From positions 1-18,616 of the forward strand of contig JAITIB010000043.1 in NCBI GenBank assembly GCA_031279675.1: DNA of 18,616 bases, in the 5' to 3' direction. The notes under the pieces are model-generated. The model was not told the DNA's origin. It did no database searches and was given only the letters and a program-made list of their open reading frames with translations. Origin of the DNA: Puniceicoccales bacterium (lineage in GTDB: Bacteria > Verrucomicrobiota > Verrucomicrobiia > Opitutales > UBA953). Position numbers and translations under genes: made by a program. How positions within the stretch are numbered: the first letter of the stretch is position 1; every line of letters begins with the position of its first letter. This document shows positions 8,104 through 16,484 of the stretch, piece by piece.

Positions 8104-8142
8104 AAAAAACAAAGGCGGGACCTCGCAGAGAGGACCCGCCTT
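8104..8142 (-). terminator. Strong intrinsic terminator of glnN
   Basis: On the minus strand AAGGCGGG, a T-T mismatch and CCTC pair with GAGG and CCCGCCTT around a 5-nt loop (hairpin 8112-8142). The stem is followed by TTTGTTTTTT. It lies 45 bp after the glnN stop and before the pfp start, so it ends the glnN transcript. Confidence 0.88.
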
Positions 8143-8186
8143 CGCTCGCAGCAGTTTTCAGGAAAAGAAGGGCAGTCGCCTGCGGT

Positions 8187-10367
8187 TCAGCGCAGGAAGA
8201 GGAGTTCCTGATAGGAGGGCAGTGGCCAGAGATCGTCGGCGACGAGCTCTTCCAGTGAATCGGCGAGCTCGCGGACTTTTTGCATGGCGGGAAGGATGTT
8301 GTCGCGCGCGAGAAGCGCTTTTTTGTGGGGTGCGCCGGAGGGTGTGTCGCGTTGTTTTTCCAGCGTCGCGAGCGCGTCCGCGAACGCACATTGGAGCGCG
8401 GTTATTCTCTCCAGCACGCCGTCGTTGAGCTCAACGCCCGCTCCGGCGACGCCACCGCGCGCCGCGGAGAGTTCGGCAATGTAACGGTTGACGGAGGGGT
8501 AGATCTGGGTGCGGCCAATTTCCAGCATCAGCTTGGACTCGGTGCGGACGGTGTTGATGTAGCCCTCGTAGGAAAGTTCCTCGCGCGATTCGAGCTCGTG
8601 GCGCCGCAGGACGCCCTGACGTTCAAAAACGGCGATGGTCGCCTTTGTCGTGACCTCGGGGAGGGCCTCGGGCGTGGACTTGAGGTTTTTCAGCCCGCGC
8701 TTGGCCGCCTCCACGGCCCATTCCTCGGAATAGCCGTTGCCGTTGAAGATGATTTTTCCGTGCTCGTTCAAAATCTCCTGAAGGAGTTTCTGGAGCGCGG
8801 CATCAAGTTTCTTCGGGTCACCCTTGGTGGCCTTTTCAAGCGCGTCGGCAATATACTGAATGGAGTCCGCGATGATCGTGTTGAGAAGAAAGAGCGGGCC
8901 TGCGATCGAAAATGCCGAGCCGACGGCGCGAAACTCAAATTTGTTCCCGGTGAAGGCGAAGGGCGAGGTGCGGTTGCGATCCCCGGCGTCCTTCGAGAGG
9001 ACGGGGAGCGTGTCCACGCCAATCTGGAGCGCGCCGCCCCGCTTCGTGGAGGTGGCCGCGCCGCTCTTCTGGATTTGCGAAAAGACCCCGGTGAGCTGGT
9101 CGCCAAGGTATATGGAGAGAATCGCGGGCGGGGCCTCGTTGGCGCCAAGACGGTGGTCGTTGCCCGCGCTGGCAACAAAGGCGCGCAGGACGCCCTGATG
9201 CAGGCTGACGGCGCGTATGACCGCTGTCGCAAACGTGAGAAACTGCGCGTTGTCGTGCGGGTTGTCCCCGGGGTCGAGAAGGTTTCCGACCTTGGCGCCG
9301 CCGAGGGACCAGTTCACGTGCTTGCCGCTGCCGTTGACACCCGCGAAGGGTTTTTCGGCGAGCAAACAGACGAGTCCGTGCTTGCGCGCGACCTTCTTGA
9401 GGATGGTCATCGTAAGCTGCTGGTGATCATGCGCAACGTTGGCCGTCTCAAAAATGGGCGCCACCTCGTATTGCCCGGGCGCCACCTCGTTGTGGCGCGT
9501 CTTGAGCGGGATGCCGAGCTTGAACGCCTCGCGCTCCACCTCCATCATGTAGGCAAGCACGCGGTCGGGAATGGTGCCGAAGTATTGGTCCTCGAACTCC
9601 TGCCCGCGCGCCGGGCGGGCGCCGAAAAGCGTGCGCCCGCAAGTGTAAAGGTCGGGCCGCAGGTGGTAGAGCCGGGAATCGATGAGAAAATATTCCTGCT
9701 CGGGCCCCGCGGTGGCCGCGATGAAACCGGCGTCCGGATGGCCAAAAAGCTTCAATATGCGCTGCGCCTGGCGGTTGAGCGCCTGCATGGAGCGCAGCAG
9801 CGGCGTCTTCTTGTCAAGCGCATCACCCGTCCACGAAACAAAGGCCGTCGGGATGCAAAGCGTCGAACCGTTGACGCCTTCCACGATGAACGCGGGCGAG
9901 GTGACGTCCCAGACCGTGTAACCGCGCGCCTCAAACGTGGCGCGCAACCCGCCGCTGGGAAACGACGAGGCGTCCGGCTCGCCCTGAATGAGCGATTTTC
10001 CGGAAAACGTCGCAAGGAGACGCCCCCCCGAGGGTTCGTAAAAGCTGTCGTGCTTTTCCGCAGTCAACCCCGTGAGCGGGTAAAACACATGCGCATAGTG
10101 TGTCGCCCCGTGCGCCAGCGCCCAGTCCATCATCGAGGAGGCGACCACCTCGGCGACCGTCGTGTCAAGTTTGCCCCCGTTTTCGATGACATTCTTGAGG
10201 CTCCTGAAAATGGCCTTCGGAAGGCGCTTCTCCATCTTTTCAAGGGAGAAAACATTGATCCCGTAAAGGTCCTCGACCTTGTCGTTCTTATAGTCGAAGG
10301 AGGGCGCCATCCCGGAATGGGAGGCGATGCCTTCGATTGCTTTGCGTCGTGCTGCGTTACCGCTCAT
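8187..10367 (-). CDS. glnN: Type III glutamine synthetase
   Basis: This 726-residue enzyme makes glutamine from glutamate, ammonia and ATP. Its length and sequence are those of the GSIII (GlnN) family, far longer than GlnA (about 470). Visible landmarks include DWALAHGATHYAHVFYP (81-97), GPEQEYFLID with the catalytic Glu pair (221-230), RHNEVAPGQYEVAP (291-304), NGSGKHVNWSLG (345-356) and RNRTSPFAFTGNKFEFR (464-480). The C-terminal GSIII-specific domain ends at LPSYQELLFLR. I start it at the ATG at 10367 (MSGNAARRKAIEG), which fits the family N-terminus; the frame is open further upstream but would run through the promoter. It is preceded by a near-perfect sigma-54 promoter, which implies nitrogen-status control. 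It is a single-gene transcript ended by the terminator at 8104-8142. Confidence 0.96.
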   Translation of the reverse strand: MSGNAARRKAIEGIASHSGMAPSFDYKNDKVEDLYGINVFSLEKMEKRLPKAIFRSLKNVIENGGKLDTTVAEVVASSMMDWALAHGATHYAHVFYPLTGLTAEKHDSFYEPSGGRLLATFSGKSLIQGEPDASSFPSGGLRATFEARGYTVWDVTSPAFIVEGVNGSTLCIPTAFVSWTGDALDKKTPLLRSMQALNRQAQRILKLFGHPDAGFIAATAGPEQEYFLIDSRLYHLRPDLYTCGRTLFGARPARGQEFEDQYFGTIPDRVLAYMMEVEREAFKLGIPLKTRHNEVAPGQYEVAPIFETANVAHDHQQLTMTILKKVARKHGLVCLLAEKPFAGVNGSGKHVNWSLGGAKVGNLLDPGDNPHDNAQFLTFATAVIRAVSLHQGVLRAFVASAGNDHRLGANEAPPAILSIYLGDQLTGVFSQIQKSGAATSTKRGGALQIGVDTLPVLSKDAGDRNRTSPFAFTGNKFEFRAVGSAFSIAGPLFLLNTIIADSIQYIADALEKATKGDPKKLDAALQKLLQEILNEHGKIIFNGNGYSEEWAVEAAKRGLKNLKSTPEALPEVTTKATIAVFERQGVLRRHELESREELSYEGYINTVRTESKLMLEIGRTQIYPSVNRYIAELSAARGGVAGAGVELNDGVLERITALQCAFADALATLEKQRDTPSGAPHKKALLARDNILPAMQKVRELADSLEELVADDLWPLPSYQELLFLR

Positions 10368-10419
10368 GTTAGTGAATGTGAGTTTAAGAAAAAAGCGTGA
10401 AAAAAACGAACATGGAGCA

Positions 10420-10436
10420 AGCAATTCACGTGCCAA
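10420..10436 (-). promoter_or_regulatory. Sigma-54 (RpoN) promoter of glnN
   Basis: The minus strand reads TTGGCACGTGAATTGCT. This is an exact match to the RpoN consensus TGGCACG-N4-TTGCW, with GG at -25/-24 (10434-10433) and GC at -13/-12 (10422-10421). It predicts transcription start near 10409 and a 5' leader of about 42 nt before the glnN ATG. RpoN promoters need an activator ATPase such as NtrC, consistent with nitrogen-regulated glutamine synthetase. Confidence 0.88.
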
Positions 10437-10448
10437 GCCCCGAAATGC

Positions 10449-10480
10449 GCATTTTCCACTCTGGTGGGACAAAACAATGC
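10449..10480. promoter_or_regulatory. Imperfect dyad upstream of the glnN promoter
   Basis: GCATTTTCCAC (10449-10459) is mirrored by GTGG, AAAA and AATGC on the other side of a 4-nt centre, with small insertions, extending to 10480. It is centred about 55 bp upstream of the predicted start. It could be an activator or bending-protein site for glnN. Alternatively it could be a weak 3' structure of the pump transcript, though no T run follows. Confidence 0.35.
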
Positions 10481-10560
10481 TCAACTTTAGACAAAACCCA
10501 CCCCGGATTGCTTATTTTCGAGCACCCAGCCCCCGAACCTCCCCGCTCCGCACCCCGGCA

Positions 10561-13500
10561 TCAATCGTCGCGCTCGACCCACGCATAGAGCGTTGGCAAA
10601 AGAAGAAGCGTCAGGAATGTCGTGCTCAAAATGCCCCCAATGACCACGGTTGCCAGAGGCCGCTGCACCTCGGCGCCGGCACCCGTCGATAACGCCATGG
10701 GAACGAAACCGAGCGAGGCCACAAGCGCCGTCATCAGCACCGGACGCAAGCGCGTCACCGCCCCCTCCTCCACCGCCTCCCTCAGCGAACGCCCGGCGGC
10801 CCGCAACTGGTTGATAAACGAAACCATCACGACACCGTTGAGCACCGCCACCCCGGACAAGGCAATGAACCCAACACCCGCCGAAATCGAAAACGGAAAC
10901 CCGCGCAACCATAACGCAAACACGCCACCCGTGAGCGCGAGCGGCACAGCGGTGTAAACAACAAACACCTGGCGGAAACTGTGGAAAACCATGTGGACAA
11001 GCACAAAGATCAGCACAAGCGCCACGGGAACCACAAGGGCGAGATGCGCCCGCGCCTCCTCAAGATTTTTGAACGCGCCTCCGTATTCGACATGGTAACC
11101 GCCGGGAAACTTCACACCGGCCTCGATGCGCGCCCGCGCCTCCGCCACAAACCCGGCAACATCACGCCCGCGCAAATTCACCTGCACCGCCACACGGCGG
11201 CGGCAGGATTCGCGGCTGATCGTGTTGACCGCCTCGGCAACACTCACCCTCGCCACCTTCCCAAGCGGCACCACGCCACCGTCCGCCGTGCGCACGCCAA
11301 GCTGCCGGATCCGGTCAAAATCGCCCCGGACATCCCCGGAAACCCTCGTGACCACAGGAAAACGGCGCTCCCCGTCCACAACCAGCCCGCACGCACTCCC
11401 CGCATAGGCGGCATTAATAACCGCATTCACCGCGTCAGCGTGGACATTGTAACGGACCATGGCCTCCCGATCCATCTCGACCTGCAGGATCGGAGTGCGC
11501 CCAATCGCGTCGAACTCGACCTCGCCCGCGCCAGGGACGCGCTCGACAATTTCGCGAACCTCGCCAGCGAGCCGCTCCAGCACATCATAATCCTCCCCAA
11601 ACACCTTGATGGCAACGTCGGCACGACTCCCGGAAAGCAATTCGTTGAAACGCAACTCGACAGGTTGTGAAAAAAGCTGCGCCTGCGCCGGAAAACGCAC
11701 CGCAAGCTCGCGCTGCATAAGCGCGGCAAGCTCATCCTTGGACACCGTCCGCGCCGCCCCCCCGCCCGGTGGCGTGACACGCCGCCACTGCTCGCGCGGC
11801 TTGAGAATAATGCAAGTGTCGCCAACATTCACACCCATGGGATCCGTGGCAACCTCGCTCGTGCCCACCCTGGAGAAAACATGGCGTATCTCGGGAAACT
11901 TTTCCAAAAGCAGCCGCTCGGCAGACATCTGCATCTCCACCGAAGCGCCCAGCGCAATGCTGCCCGTGCGGATCATCTGCGCCGCCATGTCACCCTCATC
12001 AAGCCGCGGGATGAACTCCGAGCCAAGACGGTTGAAAAGCACCAGCGCGCCAGCGCAACCGGCCACTCCCACGGCAACCACAAACAACCGCAAACGCATG
12101 GCGATGCGCAACACGGGCAAATACACACAACGGGCAAAAACCGTGACGCCATCCCGCGCGCGAACACGCCCCCGGAGAAATTGCGCGGCAAGCACCGGAA
12201 CCAGCGTCAACGCAAACAACAGCGCGCCGACAAGCGCGAAAACAACCGTGAAAGCCATCGGCGCAAACGTCCTCCCCTCCACACCCGAGAGCGTGAACAG
12301 GGGAAGATAAACGATGGTGATGACAGCAACGCCAAAAACGGTGGGCGAGCCCGCCTGCCGGCACGCATCAAGCACAGCCGCATCGCGCTCCGCCCGCGTG
12401 AGCTCCCGGGCAAGCGCGCCACGCCGCTGGTCAAGGACACGCACAATGTTTTCCGTCATGACAACCGCACCGTCCACAATCAGCCCGAAATCCACCGCGC
12501 CAAGGCTCATCAAGTTCCCGGGCACCCCGCGGCCCACCATCCCGGTGACGGCAAACAACATCGAAAGCGGAATGCCCGCGGCAACAATGAGCGCCGCCCG
12601 CCAGTTCCCAAGCAGGGCGACGAGCACGGCGACAACCAGCAGCGCACCCTCAAGCAAGTTCGCACCCACGGTGGCGATGGTCCGCGACACAAGCGCCGTG
12701 CGGTCATACACGGACTCCACAACAATGCCCGGAGGAAGATTAGCGCGCAGCTCGCCAAGCCGCGCCCCAACGCGCCCGGACACCTCGCGACTGTTCCCCC
12801 CGGCAAGCATCATCACGGAGCCAAGCACCGCCTCGCGCCCATCATGCGTCGCCGCCCCGGTCCGCACCTCCGAACCGACGGCAACACCGCAAACATCGCC
12901 AACACGCAAGGCAACGGCACCGGAGGCAAATTTCAGCGGCAACGCGGCAATCTCCCCAATCGAGGCAACGCGCCCCGCCACGCGCACCGTGATGTGCTCA
13001 AACCCCTTTTCGATCCCCGCGCCACCGGCATTGGCAGTGTTCGCGGCAATGACGCGCGCAACGTCATCAAGCGTCAGCCCAAGCGAGGCAAGCCGCGCGG
13101 GATCCGGCTCGACAACGATCCGCGTTTCATGCCCGCCGGACGTGTTGACCTCGGCAACACCGGGCACGGTGCGCAACACAGGCTTGATGACATAATCCTG
13201 CACCTGCCTCAGCTCGCGCAAACGCGCCTCCGCCCCCCCAGGGGATTGCGCCCCGTCCGCATGGCGGACGACATAATGAAAAATCTCCCCAAGCCCCGTG
13301 GAAATTGGCGCAAGCTTTGGAACCACACCCGGAGGCAACGCCTCGGCAACCGATTGCAAACGCTCCCCGACAAGCTGGCGGGCACGGTAAATGTCCGTCC
13401 CATCCTTGAAAATCAGGGTGACCTGCGAAAGCCCGGGCTTGGACAACGAACGGACCACCTCGTGGTTCTCAATCCCGCTCATCCCGATCTCAATGGGCAC

Positions 13501-13698
13501 CGTGACAAGTTTTTCTATTTCCTCGGGGGCAAGGGCGGGAACGGACGCGTTAATCTGCACCTGCACATTGGTGATGTCGGGAACGGCATCCAAAGGCAGG
13601 CGGGGAACGGAATAAATGCCGAGCGCAATGAAAACAAACGCCGCGAGAAAAACGGCGGAACGATGCGCAAGGGAAATTTCAAGTATGCGATTGATCAT
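10561..13698 (-). CDS. czcA: CzcA-type heavy-metal RND efflux pump
   Basis: This 1045-residue inner-membrane proton antiporter exports metal cations from the periplasm or cytoplasm through a tripartite complex. It is full length. TM1 lies at about residues 13-31 and LPLDAVPDITNVQVQI at 35-50. The HME-RND signature DFGLIVDGAVVMTENIVR falls at 403-420, with the proton-relay acidic residues D403, D409 and E416. The large periplasmic loop contains FSRVGTSEVATDPMGVNVGDT, which resembles CzcA-type divalent-cation pumps (Co/Zn/Cd/Ni) more than CusA. The terminal TM bundle ends TFLTLLLLPTLYAWVE. It is the last gene of a four-gene operon, 33 bp after the adaptor gene. The exact metal cannot be told from sequence alone. 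Confidence 0.94.
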   Translation of the reverse strand: MINRILEISLAHRSAVFLAAFVFIALGIYSVPRLPLDAVPDITNVQVQINASVPALAPEEIEKLVTVPIEIGMSGIENHEVVRSLSKPGLSQVTLIFKDGTDIYRARQLVGERLQSVAEALPPGVVPKLAPISTGLGEIFHYVVRHADGAQSPGGAEARLRELRQVQDYVIKPVLRTVPGVAEVNTSGGHETRIVVEPDPARLASLGLTLDDVARVIAANTANAGGAGIEKGFEHITVRVAGRVASIGEIAALPLKFASGAVALRVGDVCGVAVGSEVRTGAATHDGREAVLGSVMMLAGGNSREVSGRVGARLGELRANLPPGIVVESVYDRTALVSRTIATVGANLLEGALLVVAVLVALLGNWRAALIVAAGIPLSMLFAVTGMVGRGVPGNLMSLGAVDFGLIVDGAVVMTENIVRVLDQRRGALARELTRAERDAAVLDACRQAGSPTVFGVAVITIVYLPLFTLSGVEGRTFAPMAFTVVFALVGALLFALTLVPVLAAQFLRGRVRARDGVTVFARCVYLPVLRIAMRLRLFVVAVGVAGCAGALVLFNRLGSEFIPRLDEGDMAAQMIRTGSIALGASVEMQMSAERLLLEKFPEIRHVFSRVGTSEVATDPMGVNVGDTCIILKPREQWRRVTPPGGGAARTVSKDELAALMQRELAVRFPAQAQLFSQPVELRFNELLSGSRADVAIKVFGEDYDVLERLAGEVREIVERVPGAGEVEFDAIGRTPILQVEMDREAMVRYNVHADAVNAVINAAYAGSACGLVVDGERRFPVVTRVSGDVRGDFDRIRQLGVRTADGGVVPLGKVARVSVAEAVNTISRESCRRRVAVQVNLRGRDVAGFVAEARARIEAGVKFPGGYHVEYGGAFKNLEEARAHLALVVPVALVLIFVLVHMVFHSFRQVFVVYTAVPLALTGGVFALWLRGFPFSISAGVGFIALSGVAVLNGVVMVSFINQLRAAGRSLREAVEEGAVTRLRPVLMTALVASLGFVPMALSTGAGAEVQRPLATVVIGGILSTTFLTLLLLPTLYAWVERDD

Positions 13699-13731
13699 GT
13701 TCGTGCGGGCGATGGTTTTTTAAAGCCAGGC

Positions 13732-14511
13732 TCAATGCGAATGCCCCCCGCCCCTGGTCAGGCGAAGCTCGGCAAGCCAGAGCTGGGAAACAGGTTCGGC
13801 AACGACAACGTCACCCGCGGAAAGACCTGAAACAATGGCAACATCGCTTGCGCCAACAGCCCCGGCACGGACAGGAATGCGGTAATAACTCCCCTCTTTC
13901 ACGCCATAAACGAAAGTGCCGCCCGCCGTTTCCAACAACGCCTCGCGCGGAATGGACGGCACCTCGCCCGCAGGCGGAACCAGACGCGTGAGCGCAATCA
14001 CGCCTCCAGCCCGGAGCTCACCGCGAGGGACATCCTCCGACGCCACCTCAAAGAGCACTTCAACACTCCCCATCGCACGCTGGGACTCCCGCGAAATGGA
14101 ATGAAGCCGCGCGGTGAACCTCGCCCCGGCAACATCCTTCCCTCCCACGCTTGCCTCAAAAATTTGCCCCGCGGAAAAATCCCCCGCCCGCGCCAAAGGC
14201 ACAAAGGCGACAGCCCGCGTGGCATCCACCACCTCGGCAACGAGCGAAATCACCCGCGGAATGCGTCCCGGAACAACGGACACCGTCCGCAACCCCATCG
14301 CCTCCGCAACTTCGGGCGCAAACCGCAACCCGCGCCCGGCGGCATAGGTGACAAGCTCCGCACCCTCCTCATGCGAACGCCCGTCGTGACCGCCGCGCCC
14401 ATGCTCATGAGCATCATCGTCAGTATGCTGGCCATGGCGCTCACAGCCTGAGACAAAAAACACGCCACCGGCGGCAGCCGCGCAAACAAGGACGGTGTGC
14501 AAGCGTCTCAC
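13732..14511 (-). CDS. Short His-rich lipoprotein efflux adaptor (CzcB-like)
   Basis: This periplasmic adaptor (membrane fusion protein) would bridge the RND pump and the outer membrane factor. At 259 residues it is much shorter than usual CzcB/CusB proteins (about 380-520). It has a lipoprotein signal (VSGC, Cys23) and a His/Asp-rich stretch with six His at about residues 26-48 that could bind metal. It then goes almost directly to the beta-barrel and membrane-proximal regions (SIPREALLETAGGTFVYGVKEG, VSGLSAGDVVVAEP), ending HSH. I see no lipoyl halves flanking a coiled-coil hairpin between about residues 100 and 140. The GTG start overlaps the TolC-like gene stop (GTGA), and GGGAGGT sits 5 nt upstream, so translation is coupled and the start is well supported. 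Confidence 0.85.
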   Translation of the reverse strand: MRRLHTVLVCAAAAGGVFFVSGCERHGQHTDDDAHEHGRGGHDGRSHEEGAELVTYAAGRGLRFAPEVAEAMGLRTVSVVPGRIPRVISLVAEVVDATRAVAFVPLARAGDFSAGQIFEASVGGKDVAGARFTARLHSISRESQRAMGSVEVLFEVASEDVPRGELRAGGVIALTRLVPPAGEVPSIPREALLETAGGTFVYGVKEGSYYRIPVRAGAVGASDVAIVSGLSAGDVVVAEPVSQLWLAELRLTRGGGHSH

Positions 14512-15875
14512 AAGGCACCTCCCTTTCCACCGGACACCCGCGGTGGCGTCGCCTTCCCGCGCACCGGCGCGAAAAAAGCCTCCAGCGGCTGCCCGCCCAA
14601 AATGCTCAACCGTGCCGCGGCACGGACAGCCTCCACACGGGCCTCAACATGCACATCCACAATCTCAAGGTGCGCTTGCAACAGGGAAACATAAGTGGAA
14701 ACGGGAATCGCACCCAAACGATAATGACGCTCCCCAAGCATCGCCGCCTCGTGAAAACGCGCAACCTCCCCAACACCGGTCTCACGGAGAACACCCTGGT
14801 TCGCACGATAAAGCGCCGCGGCATCAAGCACGTCCTTGTGCACATCGCGGCGCAAACGAAACAAGGCGCCTTGCGCCTGCCCGCGCCGCGTTTTCGCCTC
14901 GGCAACGGCAGGCGAATTGCGATTCCAGAACGGAAGCGGAATGCTCACCCCAATCCCCGCAAAACGGTCCCGCCCCCCCGCCTTTTCCTCCGAATAATAC
15001 GCGGAGAGCGTCACATCGCTAAACAGATTTTTGCCCTCAAGCTCCACGCCAATGCCCTGCTCCTCCAAATCCAGCTCGAATTGCCGCAACGTGTGATTCC
15101 CGCGAAAAGCGGAGGCAACCAGCGCCGCATCCGCAGGCACATCCACGGGAACCGTGGCCTCGGGGGCAAGCACGAGCAAGGTTTCAGGCGGCAACCCGCG
15201 CAAAAGATTCAGATCCGCAAGCGCCCCCGCAAGCCGGGCGCGCTGCACCGACGCCTCCCGGGAAAGCTTGCGGGCGCTCGCCTCAAGAATGCGCATCTCG
15301 AAAACAACATTGATCCCGGCAGGCTCGCGCTGGACGAGCGTCCCCAGCACGGCACGCAGCCGCGCGGTGGCGTCCTCCGTCGCCTCAAGCCGCTGTTGCG
15401 CGGCAAGGAGAACATGCGCCAGCTCGGCAACCCGCGCACCCAGCTCGCGGCGAAACTGGGCAAGGCCCGCCTCCGCCCGTTCAACCTGACGTTGCGCAAT
15501 GGCTTTGCGCAACGCATTGCGCCCGGAAAAATCAAAACGTTGCGCAAGCGTCACTCCCCACGCAACGCCATCGCCCGCAAACGCCCCGCCCGGTTCGCGA
15601 CTGGACTTGCGCCCAATCTCAACGGACAAATTGGGATCGTCCCAGCGCCCGGCATTGCCACGGCGTTCACGGACGAGCGCGATTTCGTCCTCGTAAAAAC
15701 GAATTTCAGGATTGAACGCGAGTGCCTGCGCCACGACGTCATCGACACTCATGCGCCGAACTCCCGCAACAACAGGTGGCGTCGTGGACGGCATTTGCCC
15801 GCCCGCGTCTTGTGCGGCGGACACGGTGCCCGCCGCGATGAGAAAAGTGAATATTGGAAAAAGTCTCTTGTTCAT
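14508..15875 (-). CDS. CzcC/CusC-type outer membrane efflux protein (TolC family)
   Basis: This 455-residue protein forms the outer-membrane exit duct of the metal efflux system. It has a signal peptide (MNKRLFPIFTFLIAAGTVSA|A) and the twin OEP repeats of long helices and short strands: about residues 42-230 (MSVDDVVAQALAFNPEIR opening) and 240-440 (ALVASAFRGNHTLRQFELDLEEQ opening). GVSIPLPFWNRN at about 310 is a family hallmark of the second strand region. The ATG at 15875 has no Shine-Dalgarno sequence; a 15-bp tandem repeat sits just upstream. It is encoded 150 bp after the Cys-rich gene and overlaps the adaptor start by 4 bp. A Gly/Lys-rich tail (TPPRVSGGKGG) extends beyond the normal end. 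Confidence 0.92.
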   Translation of the reverse strand: MNKRLFPIFTFLIAAGTVSAAQDAGGQMPSTTPPVVAGVRRMSVDDVVAQALAFNPEIRFYEDEIALVRERRGNAGRWDDPNLSVEIGRKSSREPGGAFAGDGVAWGVTLAQRFDFSGRNALRKAIAQRQVERAEAGLAQFRRELGARVAELAHVLLAAQQRLEATEDATARLRAVLGTLVQREPAGINVVFEMRILEASARKLSREASVQRARLAGALADLNLLRGLPPETLLVLAPEATVPVDVPADAALVASAFRGNHTLRQFELDLEEQGIGVELEGKNLFSDVTLSAYYSEEKAGGRDRFAGIGVSIPLPFWNRNSPAVAEAKTRRGQAQGALFRLRRDVHKDVLDAAALYRANQGVLRETGVGEVARFHEAAMLGERHYRLGAIPVSTYVSLLQAHLEIVDVHVEARVEAVRAAARLSILGGQPLEAFFAPVRGKATPPRVSGGKGGAL

Positions 15876-15884
15876 AAATTAATC

Positions 15885-15914
15885 GATGGTTGGTTAAAAG
15901 ATGGTTGGTTAAAA
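15885..15914. repeat. Perfect 15-bp tandem duplication before the outer membrane factor gene
   Basis: GATGGTTGGTTAAAA occurs twice head to tail (15885-15899 and 15900-15914), with an extra G following. It lies 10-39 bp upstream of the start codon on the coding (minus) strand, where each unit reads TTTTAACCAACCATC. The gap of 150 bp between the two operon genes holds nothing else recognisable. It may be a slippage duplication or a paired binding site. Confidence 0.85.
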
Positions 15915-16025
15915 GCTTGCGACAACTCTGCGCGCGCTCGCGCGAAACCAAGGCAGACTCCGTCGGCAAAACCGCGAAAGCCCTGCGTCAAGGCACGCCA
16001 CCGCACCCACTCCGGGCACGGGATC

Positions 16026-16484
16026 TCAGCGCGCAAACACCACCACCGAAGGCGCGCGCGCCGGAGCCGCGGCACGCGTCATGAACTGCCACCCACGGGC
16101 AAGACACCGCACACAATCCCAATCCCGGCGGAACAAGACACACTCCCGGGGCACATCAGGCACCGCACGAAAAAGCACGGCAAAGCGCCCGATGACACCG
16201 GCAAAACCCGCCGCCTCGGCAGGAGGCGGAAGCAACCGCGCCAAAGCCCCGAAGGCACTGGGCGCGGCAAGCATGGACTCGACCTCGCAGTCCACCCCAT
16301 GCGGCGCATGTCCGGCACAAGGACGGGCACCCGGATCACCAATGTCACCGACCTCATTTTCCTCGGCGGGAAAATGGCACGAACCGCCATCATTTTCCAA
16401 GCAAGCCGCCGACATCACCACACAGTGCCCCGTGCCCGCCACGTAGGCGAGCAACAGAAAAAACAGCGACACAGTGCGAAACAT
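16026..16484 (-). CDS. Small Cys-rich exported protein, first gene of the metal-efflux operon
   Basis: This 152-residue protein has a signal-type N-terminus (MFRTVSLFFLLLAYVAGTG). Its eight Cys form two groups: C21, C28, C36, C56 and C66 in an acidic, Gly/His-containing half, and C115, C124 and C127 in the C-terminal half (RECVLFRRDWDCVRCLARGWQF). The even count in an exported protein fits disulfides, and with His and acidic residues it could also bind metal. I do not recognise the family. As the leading gene in the efflux operon it may be a periplasmic metal sensor, chaperone or accessory subunit, which is inference from position. The C-terminus (AAAPARAPSVVVFAR) is a short basic tail. There is no Shine-Dalgarno sequence before the ATG. 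Confidence 0.7.
   Translation of the reverse strand: MFRTVSLFFLLLAYVAGTGHCVVMSAACLENDGGSCHFPAEENEVGDIGDPGARPCAGHAPHGVDCEVESMLAAPSAFGALARLLPPPAEAAGFAGVIGRFAVLFRAVPDVPRECVLFRRDWDCVRCLARGWQFMTRAAAPARAPSVVVFAR

Noticed and set aside
8048..8389. N-terminal extension of the phosphofructokinase into glnN
   Set aside because: The extra 114 residues are Ser/Arg/Pro-rich shadow sequence overlapping the glnN 3' end and its terminator; the enzyme family starts at MKLQKVAILTAGG.
93..15785. Recurrent 10-mer GGTGGCGTCG / CGACGCCACC (near 95, 224, 8447, 14041, 14542, 15775, 18198)
   Set aside because: I first took it for a dispersed repeat, but most copies sit in coding sequence as GAC-GCC-ACC-like codon runs and the flanks do not align, so G+C-rich codon usage explains it.
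15920..15950. GCGCGCGCTCGCGCG palindrome after the Cys-rich gene as a terminator
   Set aside because: The dyad leaves almost no loop and no T run follows on the minus strand.
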